Source: Chloroflexota bacterium (GTDB lineage: Bacteria; Chloroflexota; Dehalococcoidia; Lucifugimonadales; Lucifugimonadaceae). Taken from it: a stretch of 64,000 nt of DNA. Below the pieces are notes generated by a model. That model was given only the letters and a program-made list of their open reading frames with translations, made no database searches and had not been told where the DNA came from. Position numbers and translations under genes: made by a program. The stretch is taken from NCBI GenBank assembly GCA_002730555.1, contig PCAM01000006.1, positions 1 through 64,000 on the forward strand, in the 5' to 3' direction. Below, piece after piece: positions 9,564-18,768 of this stretch; position 1 is the first letter of the stretch, and every line of letters begins with the position of its first letter.

Positions 9564-9602
9564 CAAAGAGGGGCGGCGCACTACGCGCCACCCCTCTTTC
9601 AT
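9564..9602 (-). terminator. Rho-independent-like terminator after hppA
   Basis: AAAGAGGGG pairs with CCCCTCTTT, and GGCGC pairs with GCGCC further in, around an ACTA loop region. The hairpin lies 20-58 bases beyond the hppA stop codon. Because the outer arms are A and T runs, it could act in both directions. Confidence 0.65.
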
Positions 9603-9621
9603 TTCTTGTCTTGATCCAGCC

Positions 9622-11724
9622 CTAAATAAACAGCGGACCAAAGATCACCGACACAACCGCCATCAGCTTCAACAGGATGTTGATCGCCGGGCCGGACGTG
9701 TCCTTGAACGGGTCGCCGACCGTGTCTCCGACCACCGCAGCGGCGTGCTCATCAGAGCCTTTGCCGCCGTGATGCCCCAGCTCCACGTACTTCTTGGCGT
9801 TGTCCCATGCGCCGCCCGCGTTAGCCATGAAGATGGCGAGCAGGAAGCCGGAGACGATCGAACCGATCAGCAGTCCGCCCAGCGCTTCGGCCGAGACCAG
9901 GGCGCCCACAAGGACAGGGGAAACGACGGCGATCAGTCCCGGGAGGAACATCGCTTTGAGCGCGCCCTGCGTGCTGATGTCCACGGCGCGTGCGGCATCC
10001 GGCTTCACGCCTTCTTTGCCCTCACGCAGCCCGGGTATCTCACGGAACTGGCGTCGCACTTCGACGATCATCGCGTTCGCAGCCGTACCAACCGCCTGCA
10101 TCGTGAGTGCGGCGAACAGGAACGGAAGCATGCCGCCGATGATCATGCCGACCAGCACCTGCGGCTCGATGATCGACAGATCCTTCGGGTCGATGTCGGT
10201 CACGGTGACGTAGGCCACCATCAAGGCCAGCGCCGTCAGGACGGCGGAGCCGATGGCGAAGCCCTTGCCGGTCGCGGCCGTTGTGTTGCCAAGGGCGTCC
10301 AGCGCGTCCGTGCGCTCGCGAACCTCCGGGTCAAGGTGCCCCTGCTCGGCGATTCCACCGGCGTTGTCTGCGACAGGCCCGTAGGCATCGGTCGCCAGCG
10401 TGATTCCAAGCGTTGAGAGCATCCCGACCGCGGCTACCGCAACACCGTAAAGGCCGGCGAGTTCGTCGGCGATCAGGATCCCTGCCACGATGGCGAATGC
10501 CGGGATGACGGTGCTGAGAAGGCCCATCGCAATTCCGGCGATAACCACCGAGCCGGCCCCGGTCTCGGACTGTTTGGCAATCCACTGCGTCGGCTTGTTC
10601 TCGTAAGAGGTGAAGTACTCGGTGGCGGTGCCGATCACCTGTCCGACAACAAGTCCCGTGACCACAACCCAGAACAGTTCAAACGGCAGATCCAGCCCGT
10701 TGATCACAAGCGCCGTGGCGGCAAGTGCCAGGATCCCAGCGCCAAAGATGCCGGTCCGCAGTGACCACAGCAGCCGGCCCATCGAAGCGTTCGGTCCGGT
10801 CCGCACTAGAAAGGTGCCGATGATCGAGGCGATGATACCGATCCCCGCTATAGCCATCGGGAGAACCAGTAATGCTGAATCAAATCCGCCCGCTTCCAGC
10901 GAGAAGAACCCCGCGCCGATAGCGGCCAGGGCCAGCGAGGCAATCATCGCCCCGACGTAGGACTCAAACAGGTCAGCGCCCATCCCGGCCACGTCACCAA
11001 CGTTGTCGCCAACGTTGTCAGCGATCGTTGCGGGGTTGCGAGGGTCGTCCTCAGGAATGCCGGCTTCCACCTTGCCCACAAGGTCAGCACCGACGTCCGC
11101 CGCTTTCGTGTAAATACCGCCACCAACACGTGCAAAGAGCGCTATCGATGAAGCGCCAAAACCAAATCCGGCGACGATGTTCGGATCCCGGAAGATGGTC
11201 CACAGGATCACGATGCCGAGCAGGCCGATTCCCGTGACTGTCAGTCCCATCACGGTGCCGCTGCCGAACGCCACCCGCAGCGCTGAGTTCAGCCCGTCCT
11301 GCGCGGCGGTCGCGGTTCGGGTGTTAGCCCGTACGGCGATACTCATGCCAACGTATCCGGCAAGCCCGGAGCCAATGGCGCCAAAAAGGTAAGCTATGGC
11401 GGTCCAGGGGCCGTCGGCGTCAACACCCGCCTCGCGGGCGATCCCGTTTAGTTCATCGATCTTGGCGTTGCCCAGTATGTTGTAGTCAACGAACACGCCG
11501 ATGATCACGGCGACAACGACCACGAATACCGACAGGATCAGGTACTCGCGCTTCAGGAAAGCGTTGGCGCCTTCCTTGATCAAATTACCGATCTCTCGGA
11601 CTTCATCCGAGCCCTGGTCTTTACGCAACACTCCGATCGCCGTGATCGCAGCAGCAATCAGGCCGATCGCCCCGGCTGCTATCGCGAACCAGAGAAGCTC
11701 GGGGGCGTCTTTCATCGGATCCAA
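9622..11724 (-). CDS. hppA: Membrane-bound ion-translocating pyrophosphatase, K+-dependent type
   Basis: This 700-residue protein has about 16 membrane helices. It couples pyrophosphate hydrolysis to proton (or sodium) export. The pyrophosphate site is visible: GGGIYTKAADVGADLVGK and the acidic ADNVGDNVGDVAGMGADLFE segment. In the conserved NTTAATGKGFAIG stretch an alanine stands where K+-independent enzymes have lysine, which points to the K+-dependent class. The TTG start at 11724 has an AAGGGG site 8 bases upstream, while the ATG three codons later is too far from that site. A terminator follows the stop. The pumped ion (H+ or Na+) cannot be settled by eye. Confidence 0.95.
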   Translation of the reverse strand: MDPMKDAPELLWFAIAAGAIGLIAAAITAIGVLRKDQGSDEVREIGNLIKEGANAFLKREYLILSVFVVVVAVIIGVFVDYNILGNAKIDELNGIAREAGVDADGPWTAIAYLFGAIGSGLAGYVGMSIAVRANTRTATAAQDGLNSALRVAFGSGTVMGLTVTGIGLLGIVILWTIFRDPNIVAGFGFGASSIALFARVGGGIYTKAADVGADLVGKVEAGIPEDDPRNPATIADNVGDNVGDVAGMGADLFESYVGAMIASLALAAIGAGFFSLEAGGFDSALLVLPMAIAGIGIIASIIGTFLVRTGPNASMGRLLWSLRTGIFGAGILALAATALVINGLDLPFELFWVVVTGLVVGQVIGTATEYFTSYENKPTQWIAKQSETGAGSVVIAGIAMGLLSTVIPAFAIVAGILIADELAGLYGVAVAAVGMLSTLGITLATDAYGPVADNAGGIAEQGHLDPEVRERTDALDALGNTTAATGKGFAIGSAVLTALALMVAYVTVTDIDPKDLSIIEPQVLVGMIIGGMLPFLFAALTMQAVGTAANAMIVEVRRQFREIPGLREGKEGVKPDAARAVDISTQGALKAMFLPGLIAVVSPVLVGALVSAEALGGLLIGSIVSGFLLAIFMANAGGAWDNAKKYVELGHHGGKGSDEHAAAVVGDTVGDPFKDTSGPAINILLKLMAVVSVIFGPLFI

Positions 11725-12007
11725 ATGTCTTACCCCTTAAACATCGGGCGAATGCGACATATCGTCGCGTTCAATAAATCCATCAGATTTCCGTGACCAC
11801 AAAACAGGCAATGGGTCGAAATTTTTCGGCTTACCAGACCGTTTGTGATTTCCAGCACATACGCTATCACCCACTCGGTCAGAGGGTCAATGAAAACGGC
11901 GCGTGGTTACGAAATTCGTAAGCAATCTGGCAGATGCATCAGAACCGGCATAACCGGGCACGTGGGCGCTTCGATCGCGTTCCTGGCAACAGAAACACCT
12001 GATGCCT

Positions 12008-12319
12008 CTAGGTTTTGCAGACCCCATTCGACTCGGTCACCGTTCCGGCTGTCGGGTCGAATATCCAGGTGTGGGAGTTGAGGCCGATGGACGCCACTAG
12101 CTCCCAGGTATCACCGACAATTTTGACCGAGCTGTAGCCACCGGCAGGCCCGTCACAACCATTCGCCTTGATGATCTCTTTAACACGATCGCCAGCCTGC
12201 TCTTCCGTCAGACCGCCAGGGTTCACCGTGGAGTCATCGCCGCCGTCGCCTCCACAAGCGACCAAAATGGTCAGCGATGCAATGCCGACCAGAACAAAAA
12301 ATATCCACTTAGATCGCAT
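12008..12319 (-). CDS. Small lipoprotein of unknown function
   Basis: This 103-residue protein starts with a basic and hydrophobic signal peptide (MRSKWIFFVLVGIASLTIL) followed by a lipobox LVAC at residues 18-21, so Cys 21 should be lipidated. The mature part holds a Gly/Asp-rich linker, a short helix (EEQAGDRVKEIIKANGC) and a strand-rich end with two cysteines that could form a disulfide. It has no close operon partner. The domain is not recognised; the layout resembles small PepSY-like or inhibitor-like exported proteins, but I cannot confirm this. Confidence 0.75.
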   Translation of the reverse strand: MRSKWIFFVLVGIASLTILVACGGDGGDDSTVNPGGLTEEQAGDRVKEIIKANGCDGPAGGYSSVKIVGDTWELVASIGLNSHTWIFDPTAGTVTESNGVCKT

Positions 12320-12512
12320 GTGTTTCCCTTATGAACTAATTGCCCCCCGAACCTCGGGGAAACGCGGGCGTGGCTCGCATTCCGCGATCACCGTAACAGA
12401 CCCTTGCCGCCTGCGTGGACGGTATCGGCACAAGGCGTCGCTCGGCCAATGTTTTTCCGGCTTCAGATTGAAGCTTTCGGCTCCGGCCGACGCCATCCCC
12501 GGGTGCGCAAGC

Positions 12513-13160
12513 TCAGGAACGTGAACTATCGATCAGTTCCACCAGCTCGCGCGTCGCCGCTTTCGGATCCGCCGCCAGCCCGACTGCGCTGATCACGCAG
12601 ACCATCTCTGCGCCGGCCTCGAGCACCGCGTCCATGTTGGACACGTTGATCCCGCCGATGGCGGCGATCGGGATATCGACCTGCTTCCGGATGCTCGCAA
12701 GCGTCTCCAGTCCGGCGGACACTGTCACCTCTTTGGTTTCCGTACCGAATATGGCGCCAACGGCCAGGTAATCTACCTGGTCCGCTATAGAAACCAGGGC
12801 TTCCTGCATGGCGTGATTGGAAGTGCCGATCATCTGGCCCGGCGCAAGCACTCTTCGCGCCGCCGCCACAGGCAGATCCGTCTGGCCAACATGCAGGCCA
12901 TCCGCTTCGCTCAAGACCGCGACATCGGCGTGGTCGTTCATAAAGAACAGTGCACCTGCCCTTTTGCAGATCTCACTGAGCCGCACCGCCGTCTCCAGCA
13001 TCGGCCCCTTGTCTGAGACCTTGTCCCTCAGCTGAATGATTGTGGCTCCTCCATCCAGAGCGGCCTGCGTCACGTCCTCCACCGAACGATCGCCGGTGTG
13101 CTCCGGGTCGACGATCACGTACAGGCCGCGGAGCCGATTCTGGATGCCGTTTGATCCCAT
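12513..13160 (-). CDS. thiE: Thiamine-phosphate synthase
   Basis: This 215-residue TIM barrel joins HMP-pyrophosphate and thiazole phosphate to form thiamine phosphate. Typical motifs are LYVIVDPEH, IIQLRDK, FMNDHADVA, GLHVGQTDLP and GAIFGTETK, ending with IAAIGGIN. The frame is open for 51 more codons upstream, but homology begins at the ATG at 13158-13160, which has an AAAGG site, so I use that start. A thiL gene lies 7 kb to the right. The gene stands alone here, and the cyclase gene is divergent to it. Confidence 0.94.
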   Translation of the reverse strand: MGSNGIQNRLRGLYVIVDPEHTGDRSVEDVTQAALDGGATIIQLRDKVSDKGPMLETAVRLSEICKRAGALFFMNDHADVAVLSEADGLHVGQTDLPVAAARRVLAPGQMIGTSNHAMQEALVSIADQVDYLAVGAIFGTETKEVTVSAGLETLASIRKQVDIPIAAIGGINVSNMDAVLEAGAEMVCVISAVGLAADPKAATRELVELIDSSRS

Positions 13161-13335
13161 GTATTGCAAGTACCTTTGCCCGGGCAACCGTCGCTGAATA
13201 AATCTGAGAGCCCCCAGAAGGGCGGGGAGTGTAGCATGTGGCGACCATCGATTCGGCGCCCTGTCCGGGCCGTGAATCGCCCGGAACGACCGGGATTTAA
13301 CAATCGTCATCACAGCCCGAATCGGACTGAAATAT

Positions 13336-14280
13336 ATGCCTCACTACAAGGTCAACGAAGATCAACTGCTCGGATGGATAGACTCGCTCTCCAACTGGGG
13401 ACGCTGGGGCGGTGACGACGAGCTCGGTACACTCAACAACCTGTCTCCGGAACTAACCAAACGCGCTTTGGCACTGGTCGAAGACGGCACGACCGTCAGT
13501 TGCGCGGCACCCCTTGTATTCAACCAGGCGGAACCCGACGTGCCTCGCCCCCCGGTCCACTACATGGTCGGTGCAGGCGAAGCGTACCGTCCGGGGGATG
13601 GCCCGGGTCGCCAGGTCGCAATGGACTTCTTCGGTCTGATCTTCCACGGGCACACCGTCACTCACCTGGACAGCCACGCTCACTTCATGTGGGACGGCCA
13701 CCTGTACAACGGCCGGCCATCGTCGTCGGTCAAGATTGGTGAGGGAGCCACCGAGGGCGATATCTCCGTCACCCACAAGGGGATCATCACCCGTGGGGTG
13801 CTTGTCGACGCGGCGCGCGGGCGGGGTGTGGACTTTATCGAGCGCGGGGACGGCGTGAGCCTGGCGGACATCGAGAAAGCCGAAAAAGAGGGTGGATTCA
13901 AGGTCGGGAAGGGCGACGTGTTACTCATGCGCACCGGCCAGTTCGGAGAGCGTCAGCGAAGCGGCCCCGTGGACGTGAATACCGCGGGTTCTTCCGGCCC
14001 ACTTCCAGAGCTGCTCCCGTTCCTCAAGGAACGCGACATCGCTGTGATGGGCACCGACACCGGAAACGACGTGACGCCCACCCGGTCAGAGATCTTCACC
14101 AACCCCGTACACCAGGTGTTCATCCCGGCGATGGGCGGATGGATCCTGGACAACGCATGGCTCGACGACCTGGCCGAGGAGTGCGCCCGGCGCGGACGCT
14201 GGGAGTTCTTGATCAACATCCTGCCGCTAAGGCTGAAAAACGTGACCGGGTCCCCGGTAAACCCGGTGGCGGTGTTTTAG
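13336..14280 (+). CDS. Cyclase family protein (kynurenine formamidase-like metal hydrolase)
   Basis: This 314-residue protein shows the metal-binding signature of the cyclase/KynB family, HGHTVTHLDSHAHF (H-x-x-T-H-x-D-x-x-x-H), near residue 110. It also has the VTHKGIITRGVLVDAA segment. Family members hydrolyse cyclic or linear amides, for example N-formylkynurenine. The N-terminal part (NWGRWGGDDELGTLNN) is typical of the longer subgroup often found in soil and marine bacteria. The gene is alone, divergent from thiE and convergent with rnhB, so the substrate cannot be read from context. Confidence 0.88.
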   Translation: MPHYKVNEDQLLGWIDSLSNWGRWGGDDELGTLNNLSPELTKRALALVEDGTTVSCAAPLVFNQAEPDVPRPPVHYMVGAGEAYRPGDGPGRQVAMDFFGLIFHGHTVTHLDSHAHFMWDGHLYNGRPSSSVKIGEGATEGDISVTHKGIITRGVLVDAARGRGVDFIERGDGVSLADIEKAEKEGGFKVGKGDVLLMRTGQFGERQRSGPVDVNTAGSSGPLPELLPFLKERDIAVMGTDTGNDVTPTRSEIFTNPVHQVFIPAMGGWILDNAWLDDLAEECARRGRWEFLINILPLRLKNVTGSPVNPVAVF

Positions 14281-14403
14281 AGCGATACCCCCCTAAGTTC
14301 CAACTGCCATATCCGAGGACGACCTCCCCGCCGGGGCGGCCCTCCACTCCCCGCCCGCCATTGGCGCGTGCCTCGTCTCCGTTACCGGGCGGCTCCGTGA
14401 GCG

Positions 14404-15093
14404 TCAGGTTCCTCGTGCGGGCGTCCCGTAGATGGCGACCGCTTCGCGGACCGGGGCGAAGGTCAGCCGGTGACCGGTGATCGGGCCTAGCTCGCGCAAC
14501 GCCTCAAGATGTGTGGCCGTGCCGTAACCTTTGTGCGACGCAAACCCGTAGCCCGGAAAGCGGGAGTCCCACACGGTGGTCATCAGCCGGTCCCGCGTGA
14601 CCTTGGCGATGATGGAGGCGGCGGCGATGCTGCGGCAACGGGCGTCGCCCTTGATCATCGAAGTCTGAGGAAGGTTCACGCCCGGCAGCTCCAACGCATC
14701 GATCAATAGATGATCCGGTACTGGCTCAAGCAGGTCCACGGCGCGCCCCATCGCTATACGCGTGGCGGCCACTATCCCGAAACGGTCGATCTCCCCTGCG
14801 TCGGCCGCGCCGCAGGCGTGGCCGACGGCGAACTGCTCGATGTAGGCGGCGGCCCGGTCACGTTTATCCGGCGTCAGTTGTTTGCTGTCACGGATGAGTT
14901 CGAGACCGTCGGCCGGTAATTCAACCGGCAGGATCACAGCTCCCGCAACGACAGGACCGGCAAGCGTGCCTCGTCCGACCTCATCAACACCGGCCGCGGC
15001 TGTGTAGCCCTGCTTTCGCAAAGCTATTTCGAAAGAGTCGTCCGGGAGGGGCCGTCTAGATGTCGTGGCCAACGGGAAGGCAGTCCTTTTCAT
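14404..15093 (-). CDS. rnhB: Ribonuclease HII
   Basis: This 229-residue enzyme removes RNA from RNA/DNA hybrids. The catalytic acidic residues sit in AAGVDEVGRGTLAGP (Asp and Glu), in LLIDALELP, and in the AAASIIAKVTRD segment. I use the ATG at 15091-15093. The open frame goes 27 codons further to 15174, but that part lies inside a dispersed intergenic repeat, so it is unlikely to be coding. Confidence 0.95.
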   Translation of the reverse strand: MKRTAFPLATTSRRPLPDDSFEIALRKQGYTAAAGVDEVGRGTLAGPVVAGAVILPVELPADGLELIRDSKQLTPDKRDRAAAYIEQFAVGHACGAADAGEIDRFGIVAATRIAMGRAVDLLEPVPDHLLIDALELPGVNLPQTSMIKGDARCRSIAAASIIAKVTRDRLMTTVWDSRFPGYGFASHKGYGTATHLEALRELGPITGHRLTFAPVREAVAIYGTPARGT

Positions 15094-15161
15094 TAGCCCG
15101 GAAGCACGTTCCCAAGCGTTTCGATCTACCACCGGAGCATACGTGTTCCCCGGGCGCCAAC

Positions 15162-15270
15162 TCCCCTTTCCCAATCGGGGAAGGTGCAGGGTGAGGGATA
15201 CAAGAGCGGATCGGAAATCGATCTTGAGTCCAGGTGCGTGATCCGGTCCTTCGAGAGCCTCAGAACACGG
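15162..15270. repeat. Composite dispersed repeat, copy B
   Basis: The order is the same as in copy A at 9374-9488: CCCCTTTCCCAATCGGGGAAGG with GGGTGAGGG, then GAGCGGATCGGAAATCGAT, then TTCGAGAGCCTCAGAACACGG. It lies between rnhB and a truncated DinB gene. Its last block provides the final codons and stop of that truncated gene. Confidence 0.6.
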
Positions 15271-15568
15271 TTACGCGGTTTGTAGGGGCGTTTGCCAATA
15301 CGCCCGCGGGCGGGGCAATCGGCGGCAGTTTGAGCATTGTGCGGAAACCTTCGGCCGTCCATACCGGCTCACCGCCCTCGATATAACGGTCGTACCAGTG
15401 GTTTTCCGCCCCGGCCATATGCCACACGCTCCACGCAATGTGGTTGGAGTTCGGCGCCGGCTGCCGGTAAAGTTCCACCGGAGACAGGCCCTCGACGGCC
15501 GCTTTTACCCCGGTCAGGTATTCATCTATGCCGCTTCGAACGACGACCCTATGGTCCATGCGAAACAT
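15260..15568 (-). pseudogene. Truncated DinB-like protein gene
   Basis: The 102-residue frame is closely similar to the first half of the intact gene at 15662-16192: both share PVELYxQPxPNSNHIAWxVWHMA and a W-Y-x-x-Y-I segment. It stops after about 100 residues, where the intact protein has 176. The last codons (NRVTVF and stop) come from a dispersed repeat block. The C-terminal histidine pair that completes the family metal site is missing. It is therefore probably a decayed duplicate, cut by repeat-mediated rearrangement. Confidence 0.65.
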
Positions 15569-15661
15569 GTCTCCGTCCCGGCGAATTTTGTAGACCAGGA
15601 GCTACCCGGCGTGAGGCCTCTGAATAACTCGATACGCGACGAAATTGATGCGCTCCCCGGT

Positions 15662-16192
15662 TTAGCCGTTCAATCCCCGCAGCATCCCTCGCAGGTATGC
15701 GACCTGGCCCAGGTGCTGGCCCTGCTCGATGAGGACGTGGCCCATCACCCACCCCACCGTCGGCCGGTCGGGACGGTCCCTCTGACGGGGCTGGCTCAAG
15801 TGGCGGGGCTGGCTCAAGTCATCAGGCGTAAGCGACTCCAACACCTCTAATGTTTTGACGCGTACCGCATCGAAGTATTCGAGAATGTCGGCCATCGCCA
15901 GTTTTGGAAATCCCGCCACGTCTTCGGCGCTGTCCCTGGCTCCGTTCCCGTTTGCGATGAGCCGGAAACGTGTGGGGTAATCGCCCGTGACCCAGACCGT
16001 TTCATTCCCCCCTATGTAGCCGTTGTACCAGCTGTCTTCCACACGTGCCATGTGCCACACGAGCCAGGCGATATGGTTCGAGTTTGGAGATGGTTGCCAG
16101 TAAAGCTCGACCGGCGTCAGGCCGTCCAATGCGGACTTCAGATCGGTCAGGTATTCAGCCAGTCCGTAACGTGTCGCTTCCCGGTGTGCCAT
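15662..16192 (-). CDS. DinB family protein (DUF664-like)
   Basis: This 176-residue protein has the four-helix DinB/YfiT-like layout. Metal-ligand candidates are the histidines of SNHIAWLVWHMAR near residue 45 and HVLIEQGQH near residue 155. Family members often act as thiol-dependent transferases or have unknown function. A small internal repeat of SQPRHLSQPRQ type lies near residue 133 and may be a recent local duplication. The truncated copy immediately downstream on the same strand is a tandem duplicate. Confidence 0.78.
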   Translation of the reverse strand: MAHREATRYGLAEYLTDLKSALDGLTPVELYWQPSPNSNHIAWLVWHMARVEDSWYNGYIGGNETVWVTGDYPTRFRLIANGNGARDSAEDVAGFPKLAMADILEYFDAVRVKTLEVLESLTPDDLSQPRHLSQPRQRDRPDRPTVGWVMGHVLIEQGQHLGQVAYLRGMLRGLNG

Positions 16193-16361
16193 GCGTATTC
16201 CCCTTTTGGCCGACGGTGATTAGCGGTGTACGCAGGCTACCCGGCAGGTGTTGCAGCGGCAACGTGTACACATTGTGTCGCGAACAACAGGCGACTGGCA
16301 CGTGAGTCGTTCGGGTCGATCGACATCGATCCATGGTCGGATAGTCATTAGCCCCTACGCG

Positions 16362-17522
16362 TTATCGCGCCCGGTTCTCGGCCAGTTCCGGCAGAGCGCA
16401 ATCGATCATGCCGCCGCCCAGTACTGTTTCGCCATCGTAAAAAACGACGGCCTGACCGGGCGTGATGGCCCGCTGCGGGAACTCGAACTCGACGATAGCG
16501 CTATCGCCGTCCGGGCGTACAAGTGCCGGGATGTCCGTGCCGTGATACCTGATACGTGCCTCGACGCGGGCTCCTTCGGCAGGCGCCCTCGCGGAAATCC
16601 AGGTAACCCCGCCGGTCGCCAGTCTGTGGCGCATCAGTTGCTCGGCGTATCCGACGGTGACCCGCCCTTTTTCGGCGTCGATGTCCGTCACGAAAATCGG
16701 GCGAGACGATCCGCCGGGTAGCGGCAACCCTTTGCGCTGGCCGACCGTAAACCGGTGCACACCGTCATGTTCAGCCAGTACGGCCCCTTCTGAGTCGACG
16801 ATGAGCCCGGGCGTCCGTACGTTCAACCTCGGCTCTACAAACGCCTTGTAATCGCCATCCGGGATGAAGCAGATGTCCTGGCTGTCCGGCTTGTCCGCCA
16901 CCGGAAGTCCGGCCTCGGCGGCGATGTTCCGGATCTCGTCCTTGTCGTAGCCGCCGATGGGAAAGAGCAAGTTCGATAGCTGTTCCTGGTCCAGCGTGAA
17001 CAGCACGTACGACTGGTCCTTGCCGGGATCGGTGCCACGCATCAGGCACCATTCCCCGTCTTGCTGTTCGATTCGGGCGTAATGGCCCGTCGCCACAAAA
17101 TCGGCGTCCATAAACTTCGCACGACGCAGCAGAAACTCGAACTTGAGCTTGTCGTTGCACGCCAGGCAGGGATGGGGTGTGCGCCCTCGCTCGTATTCGG
17201 ACACGAAGTAGTCCACGACATGCTTCTTGAACTCCTTTTCGAAGTTCAGGAAGTAGTGTTTCACGCCTATGGCGCGGCAGACATTGCGTGCGTCTTCAAC
17301 GTCTTCGATCGAGCAGCAGGACCGGCTGAGGCGGGGTGCGTCATCGTCCGGCACGGCGAACAATCGCATCGTGACGCCGATGACCTCGTAACCCTGCCGG
17401 GCGAGCAGGTATGCGGCGACCGACGAATCAACGCCGCCGGACATCGCCACGACGACCCGCTTCCCGTTGCCAGAGGTTGTGGCAGAGGCTTCAGTTGTTG
17501 GGGTAATCCGGGTTTCGCCCAT
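16362..17522 (-). CDS. mnmA: tRNA-specific 2-thiouridylase
   Basis: This 386-residue enzyme thiolates U34 of tRNA-Lys, -Glu and -Gln. The PP-loop ATP site SGGVDSS is at residues 28-34. The catalytic cysteines sit in PHPCLACN and DICFIPDG, with ATGHYAR and GKDQSYVLF between them. An N-terminal extension of about 20 Thr/Ser-rich residues precedes the usual start, so a slightly later start is possible. It is divergent from rsfS, with 59 bases between them. Confidence 0.96.
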   Translation of the reverse strand: MGETRITPTTEASATTSGNGKRVVVAMSGGVDSSVAAYLLARQGYEVIGVTMRLFAVPDDDAPRLSRSCCSIEDVEDARNVCRAIGVKHYFLNFEKEFKKHVVDYFVSEYERGRTPHPCLACNDKLKFEFLLRRAKFMDADFVATGHYARIEQQDGEWCLMRGTDPGKDQSYVLFTLDQEQLSNLLFPIGGYDKDEIRNIAAEAGLPVADKPDSQDICFIPDGDYKAFVEPRLNVRTPGLIVDSEGAVLAEHDGVHRFTVGQRKGLPLPGGSSRPIFVTDIDAEKGRVTVGYAEQLMRHRLATGGVTWISARAPAEGARVEARIRYHGTDIPALVRPDGDSAIVEFEFPQRAITPGQAVVFYDGETVLGGGMIDCALPELAENRAR

Positions 17523-17581
17523 CGAATTAGCGTATCACGCAGACCGCGAACCGCCCCGGTTTGGTCCGTTCGTGTGTTTGA

Positions 17582-17965
17582 ATGTCAGGGATGACGGAAA
17601 ACGAATCTGAAAAACAGTTCCTCGAACTCAAGGATTTCGCACGGATGGCTCTCGACGAAGCGTCCGAAGCGCTCGGTTCTGACATAGCGCTGCTCGATCT
17701 ACGGGGCATCAGCCAGTTCGTTGATTTCTTCGTGATCGCAAGCGGCGAAACGGCGCGCCATCTGGATTCGATGGCCGACGACGTCGTGCGGGCGCTCCGC
17801 AACAACGGCCTGCGGGTGCATCACCGTGAAGGCACAGGCGCGGGCGGCTGGGTTTTGTTGGATTTCTCCGGCCTGGTGGTCCATCTTTTCTCACGGTCCA
17901 CCCGGGAGTTCTACGGCCTGGAAGACCTCTGGGCCAGGGCGCCGGAGATCGTGCGCGTCCAATAA
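17582..17965 (+). CDS. rsfS: Ribosome silencing factor RsfS (Iojap family)
   Basis: This 127-residue protein binds ribosomal protein L14 and blocks subunit joining under starvation. The family pattern is visible: ALLDLRGISQFVDFFVIASG, the ARHLDSMADDV helix, and GAGGWVLLDFSGLVVHLF before a REFYGLEDLW end. Two ATG codons three codons apart (17582 and 17591) are equally possible starts. Confidence 0.95.
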   Translation: MSGMTENESEKQFLELKDFARMALDEASEALGSDIALLDLRGISQFVDFFVIASGETARHLDSMADDVVRALRNNGLRVHHREGTGAGGWVLLDFSGLVVHLFSRSTREFYGLEDLWARAPEIVRVQ

Positions 17966-18292
17966 GGGCCGGCTTACTCCGCCGGACGCTCGTAAAGGTG
18001 GAACACCGCAGGGGCGGGGCTTGCTTCGCCCGCTCGCGCAATCACAGACATATTTGTACGTGAACGCTCTTGGATTTTGCCGTTTTTCAAGCGACAACTC
18101 CCTCACCTCGTTGCTGACACGCCGTAGGGGCTGATTAGTATCCACTCTCGGGTCGATGCCAATCGACCCGTGCGAACATTTCCGATACAGGCGGGATTGC
18201 ATGTACCCAAACGGTCGACGTACGAATGTCCGCACCAACGCACCCTGAGGTTCTCGAAGGGCGCGGTTTCACAACAACGCCCAATCGACCAG
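17966..18292. other. Intergenic space between rsfS and ndk
   Basis: Both flanking genes end here, so no promoter is needed. The space holds one inverted copy of the dispersed TTCGAGARCCTCAG block at about 18245-18260. I see no gene in it. Confidence 0.5.
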
Positions 18293-18748
18293 CTACTCGA
18301 TCAACCAGTCGTCAATCGCCCGCGTGTAATCCACCAGTTCATCCTCGCTGAAGTACAGCGCAACCTCACGCGCCGCGTCTTCCTCGTTGGCTGATCCATG
18401 AATCACGTTCCGGCCGATCTCAACCGCCAGGTCACCGCGTATGGTGCCGGGCGCGGCTTCCGCCGGGTTGGTCGAACCCATGACTTTACGGGCGATCGAG
18501 ATCGCGCCCGGGCCATCAAGGCATATCGCAACCACCGGCCCGGAAGTGATGAACGCCACGAGGCCCGAGTAGAACGGTTTGCCGACGTGCTCGCCGTAGT
18601 GTTCGGCCGCCAGTTCGTCAGATATCTGAAGCAGTTTCATGCCTGAGATACGGAGACCGGTCGCTTCTAATCGGCCGATCACCTGTCCGGCGATGCCCCT
18701 TTGAACGCCATCGGGTTTCACCAAGATCAGCGTCTTTTCGTTGGCCAT
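18293..18748 (-). CDS. ndk: Nucleoside diphosphate kinase
   Basis: This 151-residue enzyme transfers the terminal phosphate of NTPs to NDPs through a phosphohistidine. The active-site His lies in NVIHGSANEEDAA, and the KPDGVQRG start and NPAEAAPGTIRGD loop are classical. It follows tsaB by 20 bases on the same strand and is probably the last gene of the thiL-tsaE-tsaB-ndk unit. Confidence 0.97.
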   Translation of the reverse strand: MANEKTLILVKPDGVQRGIAGQVIGRLEATGLRISGMKLLQISDELAAEHYGEHVGKPFYSGLVAFITSGPVVAICLDGPGAISIARKVMGSTNPAEAAPGTIRGDLAVEIGRNVIHGSANEEDAAREVALYFSEDELVDYTRAIDDWLIE

Positions 18749-18768
18749 TTGGGTTCGATTCCTTCTGT

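Noticed and set aside
15094-15174. Extended N-terminus of RNase HII.
   Set aside because: The extra 27 codons lie in a dispersed intergenic repeat and do not resemble the family.
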